A stretch of 64,000 nt of DNA from NCBI GenBank assembly GCA_937944975.1, contig CALEBF010000002.1:175521-239520 (forward strand), read 5' to 3'. Below are positions 34,684 through 43,876 of this stretch, piece by piece. The notes under the pieces were generated by a model. It did no database searches and was not told where the DNA came from. It saw only the letters and a list, made by a program, of their open reading frames with translations. Position numbers and translations under genes: made by a program. The stretch is from an uncultured Mycoplasmatota bacterium. GTDB taxonomy: Bacteria > Bacillota_I > Bacilli_A > RF39 > UBA660. The first letter of the stretch is position 1. Every line of letters starts with the position of its first letter.

Positions 34684-35058
34684 ATGGTAAAATTTTATCG
34701 ATGCAATCATTGTGGGAACATTGTCATGATGGTACATGATTCAAATGTTCCAATGATGTGTTGTGGTGAAAAAATGACTGAACTTGTTGCAGGAAGTACA
34801 GATGCTGCAGTAGAAAAACACGTGCCAGTTGTAGATGTAAAAAGTAATTCTATAGAGGTTAGTGTTGGAAGTGTCATGCATCCTATGGAAGAAGAACACT
34901 ATATTATGTGGATTTATTTAGAGACAAATCGCGGTGGACAAATAAAATATTTGAAACCAGGAGAGGATGCAATGGCAACATTTTTATTAGATGATGAAAA
35001 ACCAAAGGTTGTTTATGCATATTGTAATTTACATGGTCTTTGGAAGAAAGAAATATAA
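34684..35058 (+). CDS. dfx: Desulfoferrodoxin (superoxide reductase)
   Basis: A 124-residue two-iron form. An N-terminal rubredoxin-like domain (CNHCG, then CC at about 27-28) is followed by the neelaredoxin domain with the Fe(His)4Cys ligands: EKHVPV, HPMEEEHYIMW and CNLHGLW. It reduces superoxide to peroxide, which rubrerythrin then removes. Start ATG 34684 after GAAGGAGATAGAAGT. Confidence 0.95.
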   Translation: MVKFYRCNHCGNIVMMVHDSNVPMMCCGEKMTELVAGSTDAAVEKHVPVVDVKSNSIEVSVGSVMHPMEEEHYIMWIYLETNRGGQIKYLKPGEDAMATFLLDDEKPKVVYAYCNLHGLWKKEI

Positions 35059-35079
35059 GATACCTCGGTATCTTTTTTT
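35059..35079 (+). terminator. Terminator after dfx
   Basis: GATACC, TCG, GGTATC then T7. Confidence 0.85.
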
Positions 35080-35110
35080 CTTGGTTGGATATTTTAATAA
35101 TGGTGATGTT

Positions 35111-35902
35111 ATGAATATTTTAATTACAGGAGCAAGAAGTGGAATTGTGCATGCTCTTATCGATACATTTGTCAAAAACCACGGTAAGGAGGATGTGATT
35201 TATGCTGCAGTTAAAAACGAGATGCAAAGGAGAAGATTAGAAGAGAAGTATGAGCATTACAATTGGATAAAACCAATCGTTATCGATATTACAAAACAGA
35301 CGGATCGAGAAAAAGCACGAGAATTAGATATCGATGTTTTAGTAGCAAACGCAGCGATTGGAAAGGGTGGGAGTGTTTTAGAAATGCCGGTGGATGAAAT
35401 AAGACATAACTTCGAGATAAATGTGTTTTCTAATATGGAACTTGTTCAACTGGTATTAAAACAAATGCTAGAGAAAAATAAAGGAAAAGTGATCGTGATG
35501 ACATCTTTGGCAGGCCTAGTACCGATTCCTTTTTTAGGAAGTTATTGTGCGACCAAGGCTAGTTTGATTCATCTTGGTACTAGTTTACGTTATGAATTGA
35601 AAGAACGTAAAAGTAAAATTGATGTCATTTTAATAGAACCAGGATTATATCATACAGGATTTAATCAATTGATGTTCGAAGACAAATACGATCGTTCCTC
35701 ATTTCGAAAATATTTTGATGCTCAGATTGCACGATTACAAAAAAGAGAATATTGGGTCGAACATTATCTTGAAAAAAAACGGTTGGATACGATTGTGAAA
35801 AAAATCAGAGAAGCAATCGATGCTGAACACCCGAAAAAAATCTATCGTGCCCCACTTTTACAGGTGTTAGGATCTAAAATATATCAATTATTTCTTTTGT
35901 AA
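35111..35902 (+). CDS. Short-chain dehydrogenase/reductase with altered Gly motif
   Basis: A 263-residue NAD(P)-dependent enzyme of the classical SDR type: TGARSGIVHALID at the nucleotide loop (GxGIG replaced by GIVH), VLVANAAIGKGG, catalytic Ser in TSLAG and SYCATKAS (YxxxK), and VILIEPGLYHTG. The changed glycine motif may shift cofactor use. A C-terminal lysine-rich stretch and a hydrophobic end suggest membrane association. ATG 35111 after TGGTGATGTT. Confidence 0.82.
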   Translation: MNILITGARSGIVHALIDTFVKNHGKEDVIYAAVKNEMQRRRLEEKYEHYNWIKPIVIDITKQTDREKARELDIDVLVANAAIGKGGSVLEMPVDEIRHNFEINVFSNMELVQLVLKQMLEKNKGKVIVMTSLAGLVPIPFLGSYCATKASLIHLGTSLRYELKERKSKIDVILIEPGLYHTGFNQLMFEDKYDRSSFRKYFDAQIARLQKREYWVEHYLEKKRLDTIVKKIREAIDAEHPKKIYRAPLLQVLGSKIYQLFLL

Positions 35903-35997
35903 CCCTTACTTAGAAAATGAAAGAAATTGATGAAAAATACACAAATTTATTAGAACAATCAAGTTTCATTTCATATACTAAGTTGAGGAGGGATAAA

Positions 35998-36719
<722 letters not shown>

Positions 36720-36764
36720 GTACTTTTCTTGAAAAATAGAATATTGTATCATAGGAGGAGAAAT

Positions 36765-37652
36765 ATGAAGGACTATCAAAATGAATTTATAGCACAATGT
36801 GAAATATTTCCGATGAAATTTCCACCACAGCATCAGGAAAAACAACCAGGGATGGAATATTTGATGGAACCATTACCAATTTTCGATTATCCTTACAAAG
36901 GAAGTGGAAAATTAAATGGGAAAGTTGCTATTATTACGGGTGGAGATTCTGGTATCGGAAGAGCAGTAGCGGTGATGTTCGCAAAAGAAGGAGCAAAGGT
37001 GGTCATCGTTTATTATGATGAGCATCAAGATGCGAATTTTACAAAAGAATATATTGAGTCTCTGGGAGGTGAAGCTTCTTTAATTTGTGGCGATTTAAGA
37101 TTACCTCAGTTCTCGAAAGAAGTTGTCGTATATACATTAGAATGTTATGGGAAAATTGACATTTTAGTAAATAATGCTGGGGTGCAATATCCGCAGGATA
37201 GTTTATTAGATATTACGTATGAACAGTTTGATAATACTATGTTATCTAATGTGTATTCAATGTTTTATTTAACGAAAGAAGTTTTGCCTTATTTACAGAA
37301 AGGGTCATCTATTATCAATACGACTTCTATTACGACATTTATCGGAAAAGAAGATTTGATTGACTATGTTACAAGTAAAGGTGCGATGGTTGGATTTACG
37401 AGGGCTTTAGCTACTAATCTTGCATCACAAAATATTCGTGTGAATGCAGTCGCTCCTGGAACTTTTTGGACGCCATTGCAACCAGCTAGTTGGAAAGCCG
37501 AACAAATTCCATTTTTAGGAACGACTAGTCCCATGAAACGTGCAGGAGAACCATATGAAATTGCATCAATTTATGTATATTTGGCTAGTGATGATGCATC
37601 TTATACAACCGGTCAAGTGTTTCATGTGAATGGTGGAGAATATAAAGGGTAG
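36765..37652 (+). CDS. SDR oxidoreductase of the general-stress type (YhdF/YghA-like)
   Basis: A 295-residue SDR with a typical N-terminal extension (PGMEYLMEPLPIFDYPYKGS) before the cofactor loop TGGDSGIGRAVA. Then NNAGVQYPQ, Ser in TTSIT, YVTSKGAM (YxxxK) and VNAVAPGTFWTPLQ. This extension is diagnostic of a subfamily seen near stress and spore genes of Bacillus. Start ATG 36765 with AGGAGGAGAAAT. Substrate unknown. Confidence 0.88.
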   Translation: MKDYQNEFIAQCEIFPMKFPPQHQEKQPGMEYLMEPLPIFDYPYKGSGKLNGKVAIITGGDSGIGRAVAVMFAKEGAKVVIVYYDEHQDANFTKEYIESLGGEASLICGDLRLPQFSKEVVVYTLECYGKIDILVNNAGVQYPQDSLLDITYEQFDNTMLSNVYSMFYLTKEVLPYLQKGSSIINTTSITTFIGKEDLIDYVTSKGAMVGFTRALATNLASQNIRVNAVAPGTFWTPLQPASWKAEQIPFLGTTSPMKRAGEPYEIASIYVYLASDDASYTTGQVFHVNGGEYKG

Positions 37653-37663
37653 TGTTTTAACGT

Positions 37664-37692
37664 TTGTCAAAAGTAAGAAAATAGCATATAAT
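37664..37692 (+). promoter_or_regulatory. Promoter of glmS
   Basis: TTGTCA (37664-37669), 17-bp spacer, TATAAT (37687-37692). It places the transcript start about 38 nt upstream of the ribozyme cleavage site. Confidence 0.8.
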
Positions 37693-37735
37693 GAAAATAT
37701 AAAATTAGAATTGAGAAAGGATGTAAATTCTAATT

Positions 37736-37861
37736 AGCGCCAGAACCTACGGGTTGACGAGGATGACAGTGATCGAAATTTCGGCGGATGCTGTTGCGGA
37801 CGTGTATTCGTTAGAATTATGACAAACTTCCAAATCAAGATGGGAACAAAACATAATTCAT
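37736..37861 (+). ncRNA. glmS_rz: glmS ribozyme (GlcN6P-activated)
   Basis: Self-cleaving riboswitch before glmS. Core signatures visible: A|GCGCCAGAACC at 37736/37737 (cleavage between A and G), the short P1 AACC-TACG-GGTT, TTGACGAGGATGACAGT, ATCGAAATTTCGGCGG and GCTGTTGCGGAC, then a 3' P4 stem GAATTATG/CATAATTC (ends 37859) around ACTTCC...GGGAA. It cleaves its mRNA when glucosamine-6-phosphate is high. A separate perfect hairpin (ATTAGAATT/AATTCTAAT, 37704-37734) stands directly 5' of the cleavage site. Confidence 0.95.
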
Positions 37862-37887
37862 ACACATTTTTTAAAGAAGGGATTTAT

Positions 37888-39666
37888 ATGTGTGGAATTA
37901 TTGGATATGTAGGAAAGAAGGAAAAGACACTTTCCGTTTTAATGGATGGCTTAACAAACTTAGAATATAGAGGATATGATTCAGCAGGTATTGCTTATTT
38001 TGGCTTAGAAAATATCGAAGTATTCAAGCAAACAGGAAAGGTTCATACGCTGGAAAAAGAAATAAAAAAACAAATTCATACTTGTTGTGGAATCGGTCAT
38101 ACGAGATGGGCAACACATGGGAAACCGACCGTTTTAAATGCGCATCCTCATCGTCACGGAAAGTTCACGCTCGTCCATAATGGAATTATCGAAAATGCCG
38201 ATGAATTAAAGGTGCGATTGTTGGAAGAAGGATATGAATTTTATTCGGATACTGATACGGAAGTTGCTGTTGCCTTATTAGATTTTATCTATCGAAGACG
38301 TCGTGATGTTCTTACGTCGATTCATGAGTTGATGGGATTGTTAGAAGGCTCTTATGCATTCGCAATTTTATGCGAGGATCATCCGGATAATATTTACATT
38401 GCTAAAAATGCGAGTCCTCTGATTGTTGGAGTTGGTATACAAGAGATGTATGTAGCAAGTGATGTACCTGCAATTTTACAGGAAACTTCAAAATACATAA
38501 TTTTAGAGGATATGGAATATGGTAAGGTTGAAAAGAATGGAGTTCATATTTACAATATGAAACAAGAAGAAATTCCGAAAGCAATCTTAGAATTTGAAGG
38601 AAGCATGGATAGTGCTAAGAAAAATGGATATGCTCACTTTATGTTAAAAGAGATGATGGAAGAACCAGAAATTTTGAAAAACTTATTTCATTCTTATTGG
38701 AAAGATCCAGAAACTTGGAAAAACAATCTTCCAGATTTTGAAAAATATCGAGAAATTGATATTGTCGCTTGCGGAAGTGCCTATCATGCAGGAATGATAG
38801 GAAAGTATTATTTAGAAAATTATTTAGGAATTCCTGTGACTGTTTCTCTCGCGAGCGAGTATCGTTATCAGACGTTGTTTTCTCGCCGAGATAAATTAGT
38901 CATCTTCGTCTCTCAATCAGGAGAAACAGCAGATACGCTTGCTTGTTTAAAACTTGTGAAAGGCCATGGTATGGATACTTTTGCGATTGTAAATGTCGTG
39001 GGAAGCTCTATCGCTCGTATTGCTGATTACGTTTTATATACGAAAGCAGGATACGAGCTTGCAGTCGCAACTACGAAAGCGTATATCGCACAAGTGGCTG
39101 CATTTCTTTTCGTTGTACTTTCCTATGGAAAAGTAAAGATAGAACGATTTGATATTGAAACTTTATACGATATTCAAAAGAAACTTTTAGACATCCATCA
39201 CTCGAAAATTGTAAAATACTTATCGAATGCTTCTCGTATTTTCTTTATTGGTCGGCAAGTCGATTATGCGCTTGCGATGGAAGCATCTTTAAAATTAAAA
39301 GAGATTTCATATTTAATGAGTGATGCTTATGCAGCGGGAGAATTGAAGCATGGGACTATTTCTTTAATCGAAGAGGGAACACCGGTAGTAGCGATTGTGA
39401 CAGATCCAAAAGTTGCGGAAAAAACAATCAGCAATATCAAAGAAGTAAAAGCTCGTGGTGCTTACGTTGTCTTGGTGATTTCTTCCGATTTAGATGACTC
39501 GTTTGATTGGTGCGATCAAAAAATCGTAATTCCGGAAGTTTCAAGTATTTTGATGCCGCTTGTTACGATATTACCGTTACAAATGCTTGCATACGATATC
39601 GCACTGAACAAAGGTTGTGATATCGATCAACCTCGTAATCTCGCTAAATCAGTTACAGTAGAATAA
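37888..39666 (+). CDS. glmS: Glutamine-fructose-6-phosphate aminotransferase
   Basis: A 592-residue enzyme making glucosamine-6-phosphate for peptidoglycan. Glutaminase domain starts MCGIIGYVGKKE (Cys2 nucleophile), with TRWATHGKPT and SDTDTEV; two SIS isomerase domains follow (CGSAYHAGM, SQSGETADTLA, TTKAYIAQVA) and the end LAKSVTVE. Start ATG 37888, after the ribozyme; an upstream in-frame ATG inside the ribozyme is not used. Slightly short versus about 600. Confidence 0.98.
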   Translation: MCGIIGYVGKKEKTLSVLMDGLTNLEYRGYDSAGIAYFGLENIEVFKQTGKVHTLEKEIKKQIHTCCGIGHTRWATHGKPTVLNAHPHRHGKFTLVHNGIIENADELKVRLLEEGYEFYSDTDTEVAVALLDFIYRRRRDVLTSIHELMGLLEGSYAFAILCEDHPDNIYIAKNASPLIVGVGIQEMYVASDVPAILQETSKYIILEDMEYGKVEKNGVHIYNMKQEEIPKAILEFEGSMDSAKKNGYAHFMLKEMMEEPEILKNLFHSYWKDPETWKNNLPDFEKYREIDIVACGSAYHAGMIGKYYLENYLGIPVTVSLASEYRYQTLFSRRDKLVIFVSQSGETADTLACLKLVKGHGMDTFAIVNVVGSSIARIADYVLYTKAGYELAVATTKAYIAQVAAFLFVVLSYGKVKIERFDIETLYDIQKKLLDIHHSKIVKYLSNASRIFFIGRQVDYALAMEASLKLKEISYLMSDAYAAGELKHGTISLIEEGTPVVAIVTDPKVAEKTISNIKEVKARGAYVVLVISSDLDDSFDWCDQKIVIPEVSSILMPLVTILPLQMLAYDIALNKGCDIDQPRNLAKSVTVE

Positions 39667-39697
39667 AAGAGAAAAGTTATTTTAAGCTTTTCTCTTT
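39667..39697. terminator. Terminator after glmS, overlapping the converging gene
   Basis: AAGAGAAAAG / CTTTTCTCTT stem with flanking A and T runs; can serve both strands. Confidence 0.8.
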
Positions 39698-40126
39698 GTT
39701 TTTCATTTTTGCTTTAATTTCATCGCTATCGTAAGTAATATTTTTCTCTCCCAAGGTATATACGAGAATACGGTTGAGTTCTTCTTCTAAATTGGAAAAA
39801 GAAATTCCTGTATCTGCTTCGAACGTTTCGATAGAGGATTGTTCGTATTCTTCTGGAATGTGTTTGATCCAAAAATCCCAGATCATCTTCATAATCAGAT
39901 CTTCACGATTCTTAGGAATATTTAAAGATAGAATGCTTGAAAGATGGTGGGTTAGATATGTCATTTGAAATTTCATTCTAATATTTTTTCGCGTATATAA
40001 ATTTAAAAAGTACATTGGCATATATTGCTTTTCTAGATATATCTTTTCATATACAGCATAAATTTCTTTGATGTTGTTCGGATATAAAGAAAAAATTTGA
40101 TGCTCTCGATTTAAAGTATAAGACAT
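39677..40126 (-). CDS. Hypothetical cytoplasmic protein
   Basis: A 149-residue protein with no signal or membrane segment and no recognised family. It is helical, with a YTLNREHQIFSLYPNN opening and an acidic C-terminal half ending in lysines. Ribosome site AGGAGAAATTTT before ATG 40126 and normal codon use support it as a real gene. It converges with glmS and diverges from the surface-protein/sortase operon. Confidence 0.6.
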   Translation of the reverse strand: MSYTLNREHQIFSLYPNNIKEIYAVYEKIYLEKQYMPMYFLNLYTRKNIRMKFQMTYLTHHLSSILSLNIPKNREDLIMKMIWDFWIKHIPEEYEQSSIETFEADTGISFSNLEEELNRILVYTLGEKNITYDSDEIKAKMKNKEKSLK

Positions 40127-40229
40127 AAAATTTCTCCTTTCCTATATCATTTTACTCCAGTATATTTTATCATGATTTTTCGATGTTGAACAGAGTTGAC
40201 AAAAATTTACAAAAATCGATATTTGTAGA

Positions 40230-40258
40230 TTGCCAGATTCTATTCGGGGTGCTATAAT
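40230..40258 (+). promoter_or_regulatory. Promoter of the surface-protein/sortase operon
   Basis: TTGCCA (40230-40235), 17-bp spacer, TATAAT (40253-40258). Confidence 0.75.
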
Positions 40259-40288
40259 AAAACCATAGAATAGTAGGAGGAAAGAAAT

Positions 40289-41080
40289 ATGAAGAAAATC
40301 GCTTTATTGTTAATTCCATTTGCCGTATTCTTTATTGGAATGCACGGAGCCAAAGCTGCTGAGTACACAATTATCGTTCGCAATGAAGAGTATGAGACAA
40401 ACGAGACAGTAGGAGGAAGTGTATTTAAATTAGAAAACGAAAGTGGAACATTTTCACAAACATGGACATCTACAGGAGAGAAGACGTTTACAGTAACAGA
40501 ACCTGGAAAGTATACTTTGACAGAGGTAAAACCAGCCGATGGATATATCCCTGTGCCAAAACAAACAAAAGAAGTTCCTGGAGAATTCGGAAATACTGCA
40601 ATCTTCCTAACAGCACACGATTATACTAAATCAGAGTTCATTATTAAAGACAAAAATGGAGTTCCAATTGTAGGAACAGAGTTTGCCATCTATGATTCAG
40701 AAGGACGTGAATGGGCTAGATGGACACAGACAACGGAAAAACACACAGTCGTAAAATTGCCGTATGGTGAGTTTACATTGAAAGTTTTAAGCATACCAGA
40801 AGGATACGCATATCCACCAGATACAGTATTTGAAATCGATGAAAAATGCATTGATCCAAAAGAGATTGTCGTAGTGCCACCAGAAGAACCAACACCAACG
40901 CCTACGCCAACTCCTGGACAACCTACACCAGGTGAGCCAACACCAACTCCAGAGGAGCCAGAAAAGATCACGGAAGTTCCAAATACGAGTAGCGCACAAT
41001 CTATGATCTTATATGGAATCGGAGCTGTTATCACATTGTGTGGTGCTGGAATGATTTATAAACATGCAAAACAAAACTAA
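40289..41080 (+). CDS. Cna-B/SpaA-like cell-surface protein with variant sorting signal
   Basis: Has 263 residues: signal peptide (AKA-A at about 23-25), two prealbumin-like Cna-B domains (about 25-105 and 110-190, with GTFSQTWTSTGEKTF and GREWARWTQTTEKH), a Pro-Thr-rich wall spacer PTPTPTPGQPTPGEPTPTP, then VPNTS, a hydrophobic helix and a KHAKQN tail. VPNTS stands in for LPXTG. Cna-B domains often hold internal isopeptide bonds. The sortase gene starts inside its last codons, so it is the natural substrate. Confidence 0.9.
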   Translation: MKKIALLLIPFAVFFIGMHGAKAAEYTIIVRNEEYETNETVGGSVFKLENESGTFSQTWTSTGEKTFTVTEPGKYTLTEVKPADGYIPVPKQTKEVPGEFGNTAIFLTAHDYTKSEFIIKDKNGVPIVGTEFAIYDSEGREWARWTQTTEKHTVVKLPYGEFTLKVLSIPEGYAYPPDTVFEIDEKCIDPKEIVVVPPEEPTPTPTPTPGQPTPGEPTPTPEEPEKITEVPNTSSAQSMILYGIGAVITLCGAGMIYKHAKQN

Positions 41081-41741
41081 AAAAAATAAGCTCAAAAATA
41101 GCCAATTGATACAAATTGGCTTTTTGCTCATATTGGTGGGAATTGGAGTTGTCTGTATTCAACCTTTCCAAGCAAGAAAACTAAAAGCGATCGACACGAT
41201 AAATCAAAAAATTTTAGAAAGAGAAGCGGATGATACAATTTCAGAGGCTAAAGAAATCGTATCTGACGTTACAACGGAGAATGTTACAGAGACTGCGACA
41301 GACACACAAGAGATATACGAGAATAGTTCTGAAAAGATATCGTATGCGGGTGTCTTGGAAATACCTTCTATCCATTTAAAAAGAGGATTTGTTTCCAAAG
41401 GATCTTCGCAGAATAAAGTGAATAGAAATATTACAATTTTAAAAGAAGCATCCATGCCGGATGTTGAAAATGGCAATTTTATACTAGCTGCGCATTCCGG
41501 AACAGCAGCAATATCGTACTTTAAAAATTTGGAAAAGGTAAATATTGGAGATCTTGTATATGTCACATATCGTGGTAAGAAGTATACTTATCAAATAGAT
41601 CATCAATATCGTGTTCCTAAAACTGGTGAATTAAACATCTATCGTGATCGATCTAAAAGAACGATAACCTTAATTACTTGTGCATCTGATAACGATATTG
41701 AACAAGTTGTCATGATCGGTTATAATACTAGTGTAGAGTAA
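41064..41741 (+). CDS. srt: Sortase, partner of the VPNTS protein
   Basis: A 225-residue membrane enzyme: segment at about 14-32, stalk, then the sortase barrel. The catalytic His is in LAAHSG (His144) and Cys in TLITC (Cys206). After TLITC the sequence is ASDNDIEQVVMIGY, and the Arg expected about 7-12 residues after Cys is absent; Glu213/Gln214 occupy the place. Overlaps the substrate gene by 17 nt. It would attach VPNTS proteins to the wall, if active. Confidence 0.88.
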   Translation: MQNKTKKNKLKNSQLIQIGFLLILVGIGVVCIQPFQARKLKAIDTINQKILEREADDTISEAKEIVSDVTTENVTETATDTQEIYENSSEKISYAGVLEIPSIHLKRGFVSKGSSQNKVNRNITILKEASMPDVENGNFILAAHSGTAAISYFKNLEKVNIGDLVYVTYRGKKYTYQIDHQYRVPKTGELNIYRDRSKRTITLITCASDNDIEQVVMIGYNTSVE

Positions 41742-41764
41742 AAGATAAAGAGGGGGGAGAGAAT

Positions 41765-42811
41765 ATGAATCTATCGTTTTTCGAACGACTTTTTGTCGTA
41801 TTTGAATTATGCATATCTTCTCCTTTTCTGGTATGTTTATTTTTGCTATTTTGTGGGCTGAGTGTGATATTATTTTTAAAAATTTATCGGTCCCGGAAAA
41901 TTTATATATATTTAATTCCGATTGTATGTGTTATTTGCTTTCTATTCATTTTGATTTGTTATTTTCCATCGATAAAGGAAAGTTTTAACTATGCGATCGA
42001 TGATATCTTTTTAAAAGTATATTTTCCAAGTATTACATTTTACTTTGTGATTTTAATTACGAGTATTGTAGCGCTCATTGTAACCTTAGTATCGTCTAAG
42101 CTTTCGAGAGCCTCTAAAACGATTCATATTATTTTCTTTATCGTCAATCAATTTTTGTTCTGTGTGTTCCTATCTATATTGAGTACAGAAAATTTCGATG
42201 TTGCAAGTTGGAGTGATTTATATCAGACGAAAGAAATGTTGTCTGTATTAGAAACATCTACTTTTACGTTTGTTCTATGGGGACTTTCTTTATCTATTTG
42301 TTATGTGCTTGCGAAGATAAAAGAAAAAGTGGAACCAGAGGATGAGAAAGTTTACATCGAAGAAGAAACTTATCAAAAACAAGTGGAGGAGTTTCAAGAG
42401 AGGATTACTCAATTAGAAGCATCTTTATCGCACGCGGTAATTGATGACGAAAAGGTGAAAAAAGAATTTTCCATATTGGAAAATCGTTGTGAGAGTCTAG
42501 AGAGATTATTACAGCGCAAGGACCAATATTATATGGAACAGATCAACCAATTAAAGCAAAATGATGTCGATACAAAGATGGAGGGATGGCTTCATAAAAT
42601 AGAACAATTCGTTATCGATAAGTCAGAGGAGACAGATCAGAAAATTTCGAAATTAGAAAAAGATTTACTTGTCAATGTGCCAGAAATGAAGGAAAAATTG
42701 ACAGAGTTAAATCAACTATTAGGTTCGTTCCAAGCAGAATTGGAACCATATGAAGATCCAAAGGATAACGATGTTGAGATTATCGATTTTGATGAAGAAA
42801 CATTTGATTAA
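41765..42811 (+). CDS. Membrane protein with C-terminal coiled coil, unknown
   Basis: Has 348 residues: five or so membrane segments in residues 1-180, then a highly charged coiled-coil domain (about 195-345) with heptad runs such as FQERITQLEASLSHA. Cytoplasmic coil and membrane part suggest a scaffold or stress-sensing protein. It follows the sortase by 23 nt, so may belong to the same transcript. No family recognised. Confidence 0.6.
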   Translation: MNLSFFERLFVVFELCISSPFLVCLFLLFCGLSVILFLKIYRSRKIYIYLIPIVCVICFLFILICYFPSIKESFNYAIDDIFLKVYFPSITFYFVILITSIVALIVTLVSSKLSRASKTIHIIFFIVNQFLFCVFLSILSTENFDVASWSDLYQTKEMLSVLETSTFTFVLWGLSLSICYVLAKIKEKVEPEDEKVYIEEETYQKQVEEFQERITQLEASLSHAVIDDEKVKKEFSILENRCESLERLLQRKDQYYMEQINQLKQNDVDTKMEGWLHKIEQFVIDKSEETDQKISKLEKDLLVNVPEMKEKLTELNQLLGSFQAELEPYEDPKDNDVEIIDFDEETFD

Positions 42812-42826
42812 ATCAAATGTTTTTTT
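42801..42826 (+). terminator. Terminator after the coiled-coil gene
   Basis: CATTTGAT / ATCAAATG stem, then T7. Confidence 0.88.
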
Positions 42827-42827
42827 G

Positions 42828-42855
42828 TTGACAATAGAAAGATATCTTATATAAT
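42828..42855 (+). promoter_or_regulatory. Promoter of the GDPD gene
   Basis: TTGACA (42828-42833), 16-bp spacer, TATAAT (42850-42855). Confidence 0.8.
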
Positions 42856-42880
42856 ATTTGTATTGAAAGGAATTTTTCAT

Positions 42881-43783
42881 ATGAAAAAAATCATAGCGCA
42901 TAAAGGAGGAGCATATTTATATCCAGAGAATAGTAGGGGTGCGATTCTTCAATCTTATGAAGATTTTACTTGTGATGGTACCGAAATAGATGTACGCATG
43001 ACGAAAGAGCGAGTATTAGTTATAATGCATGATATAGATACTTTCCGCTCTGGGGACAAATTAAAACTTATTCGTAATCACACCTATGATGAACTGAAAA
43101 ATATATTAGTACGTCCACATCGAATCGATTGGTATTTACAGTATTATGAAAATCTTACTTCTCGAGATTCTATACACTACAGATATAATTTGCAACTCTT
43201 ATCTAGTGTGAAACAAAAGCGTTCTAATCTTATGACGTTAAAAGAAGCTTTAATGATGCTTCCAAAAAATCATGAATTAGTTGTAGAGTATAAAGGTGCA
43301 AATGAGGATTATGATGCTTATGAAACTTATCAGCGTATTTTGTTTGAGACAATTGCTCCGTATTCTTATAAGAACGTAAAAGTAAAAGGATATGATGCGC
43401 GGATTGGAATGTATTTAAAGAAAAAGTTAGGTAATGTCGCTGTAGGAACATTAGTGAATCGCAAAACAATTATGAATATAGATTACCCGTTTGACTTTGT
43501 TTCTATTCAAAACCGCTTGTTATTGAAGCAAAAGGAACTTTATCAAAAATGTGTTTCATATCATAATTGTTCCAGAGATTTGTATGTATGGACTTTGGAT
43601 CGCTATCAAGATTTTTTGTCCTGTTCTCGTTTTTTCGAAAAGTATCAAACGATGCCTAATATCATTACTAATAATCCGAGAGTTATGTACAAGTTGATGA
43701 GGTTGTACGATATATTTGGAAATCAGTTTGAAGAACAAACAAAAAAAGTAGAAATGCAGAAAATATTAAAGTATCCGATGTAG
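42881..43783 (+). CDS. Glycerophosphodiester phosphodiesterase-like protein
   Basis: A 300-residue cytoplasmic enzyme of the GDPD/PI-PLC-like fold: IIAHKGGAYLYPENS opening, GTEIDVRMTKERVLVIMHD (metal Glu/Asp and catalytic His), then the barrel. It has an extra insertion of about 50 residues (about 80-130) compared with minimal GDPD. It hydrolyses glycerophosphodiesters to glycerol-3-phosphate. Start ATG 42881; no ribosome site better than GAAAGGAATTT. Confidence 0.85.
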   Translation: MKKIIAHKGGAYLYPENSRGAILQSYEDFTCDGTEIDVRMTKERVLVIMHDIDTFRSGDKLKLIRNHTYDELKNILVRPHRIDWYLQYYENLTSRDSIHYRYNLQLLSSVKQKRSNLMTLKEALMMLPKNHELVVEYKGANEDYDAYETYQRILFETIAPYSYKNVKVKGYDARIGMYLKKKLGNVAVGTLVNRKTIMNIDYPFDFVSIQNRLLLKQKELYQKCVSYHNCSRDLYVWTLDRYQDFLSCSRFFEKYQTMPNIITNNPRVMYKLMRLYDIFGNQFEEQTKKVEMQKILKYPM

Positions 43784-43802
43784 ATAGTGATTATGATGAT
43801 TG

Positions 43803-43826
43803 AAAACTGCTTGTGTGCAGTTTTTT
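43803..43826 (+). terminator. Terminator after the GDPD gene
   Basis: AAAACTGC, TTGTGT, GCAGTTTT then T-run. Confidence 0.85.
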
Positions 43827-43876
43827 ATTGTACTCTCGTCGGGGATATAGTATAATCAATGTGGGGGAAAGAAAGT

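Noticed and set aside
34991..35110. Extension of the SDR frame back into dfx
   Set aside because: It crosses a terminator and has no ribosome site; ATG 35111 with TGGTGATGTT fits the SDR opening.
37819..37887. N-terminal extension of GlmS starting inside the ribozyme
   Set aside because: GlmS must begin MCGI with Cys as the nucleophile after Met removal; the extension would block it.
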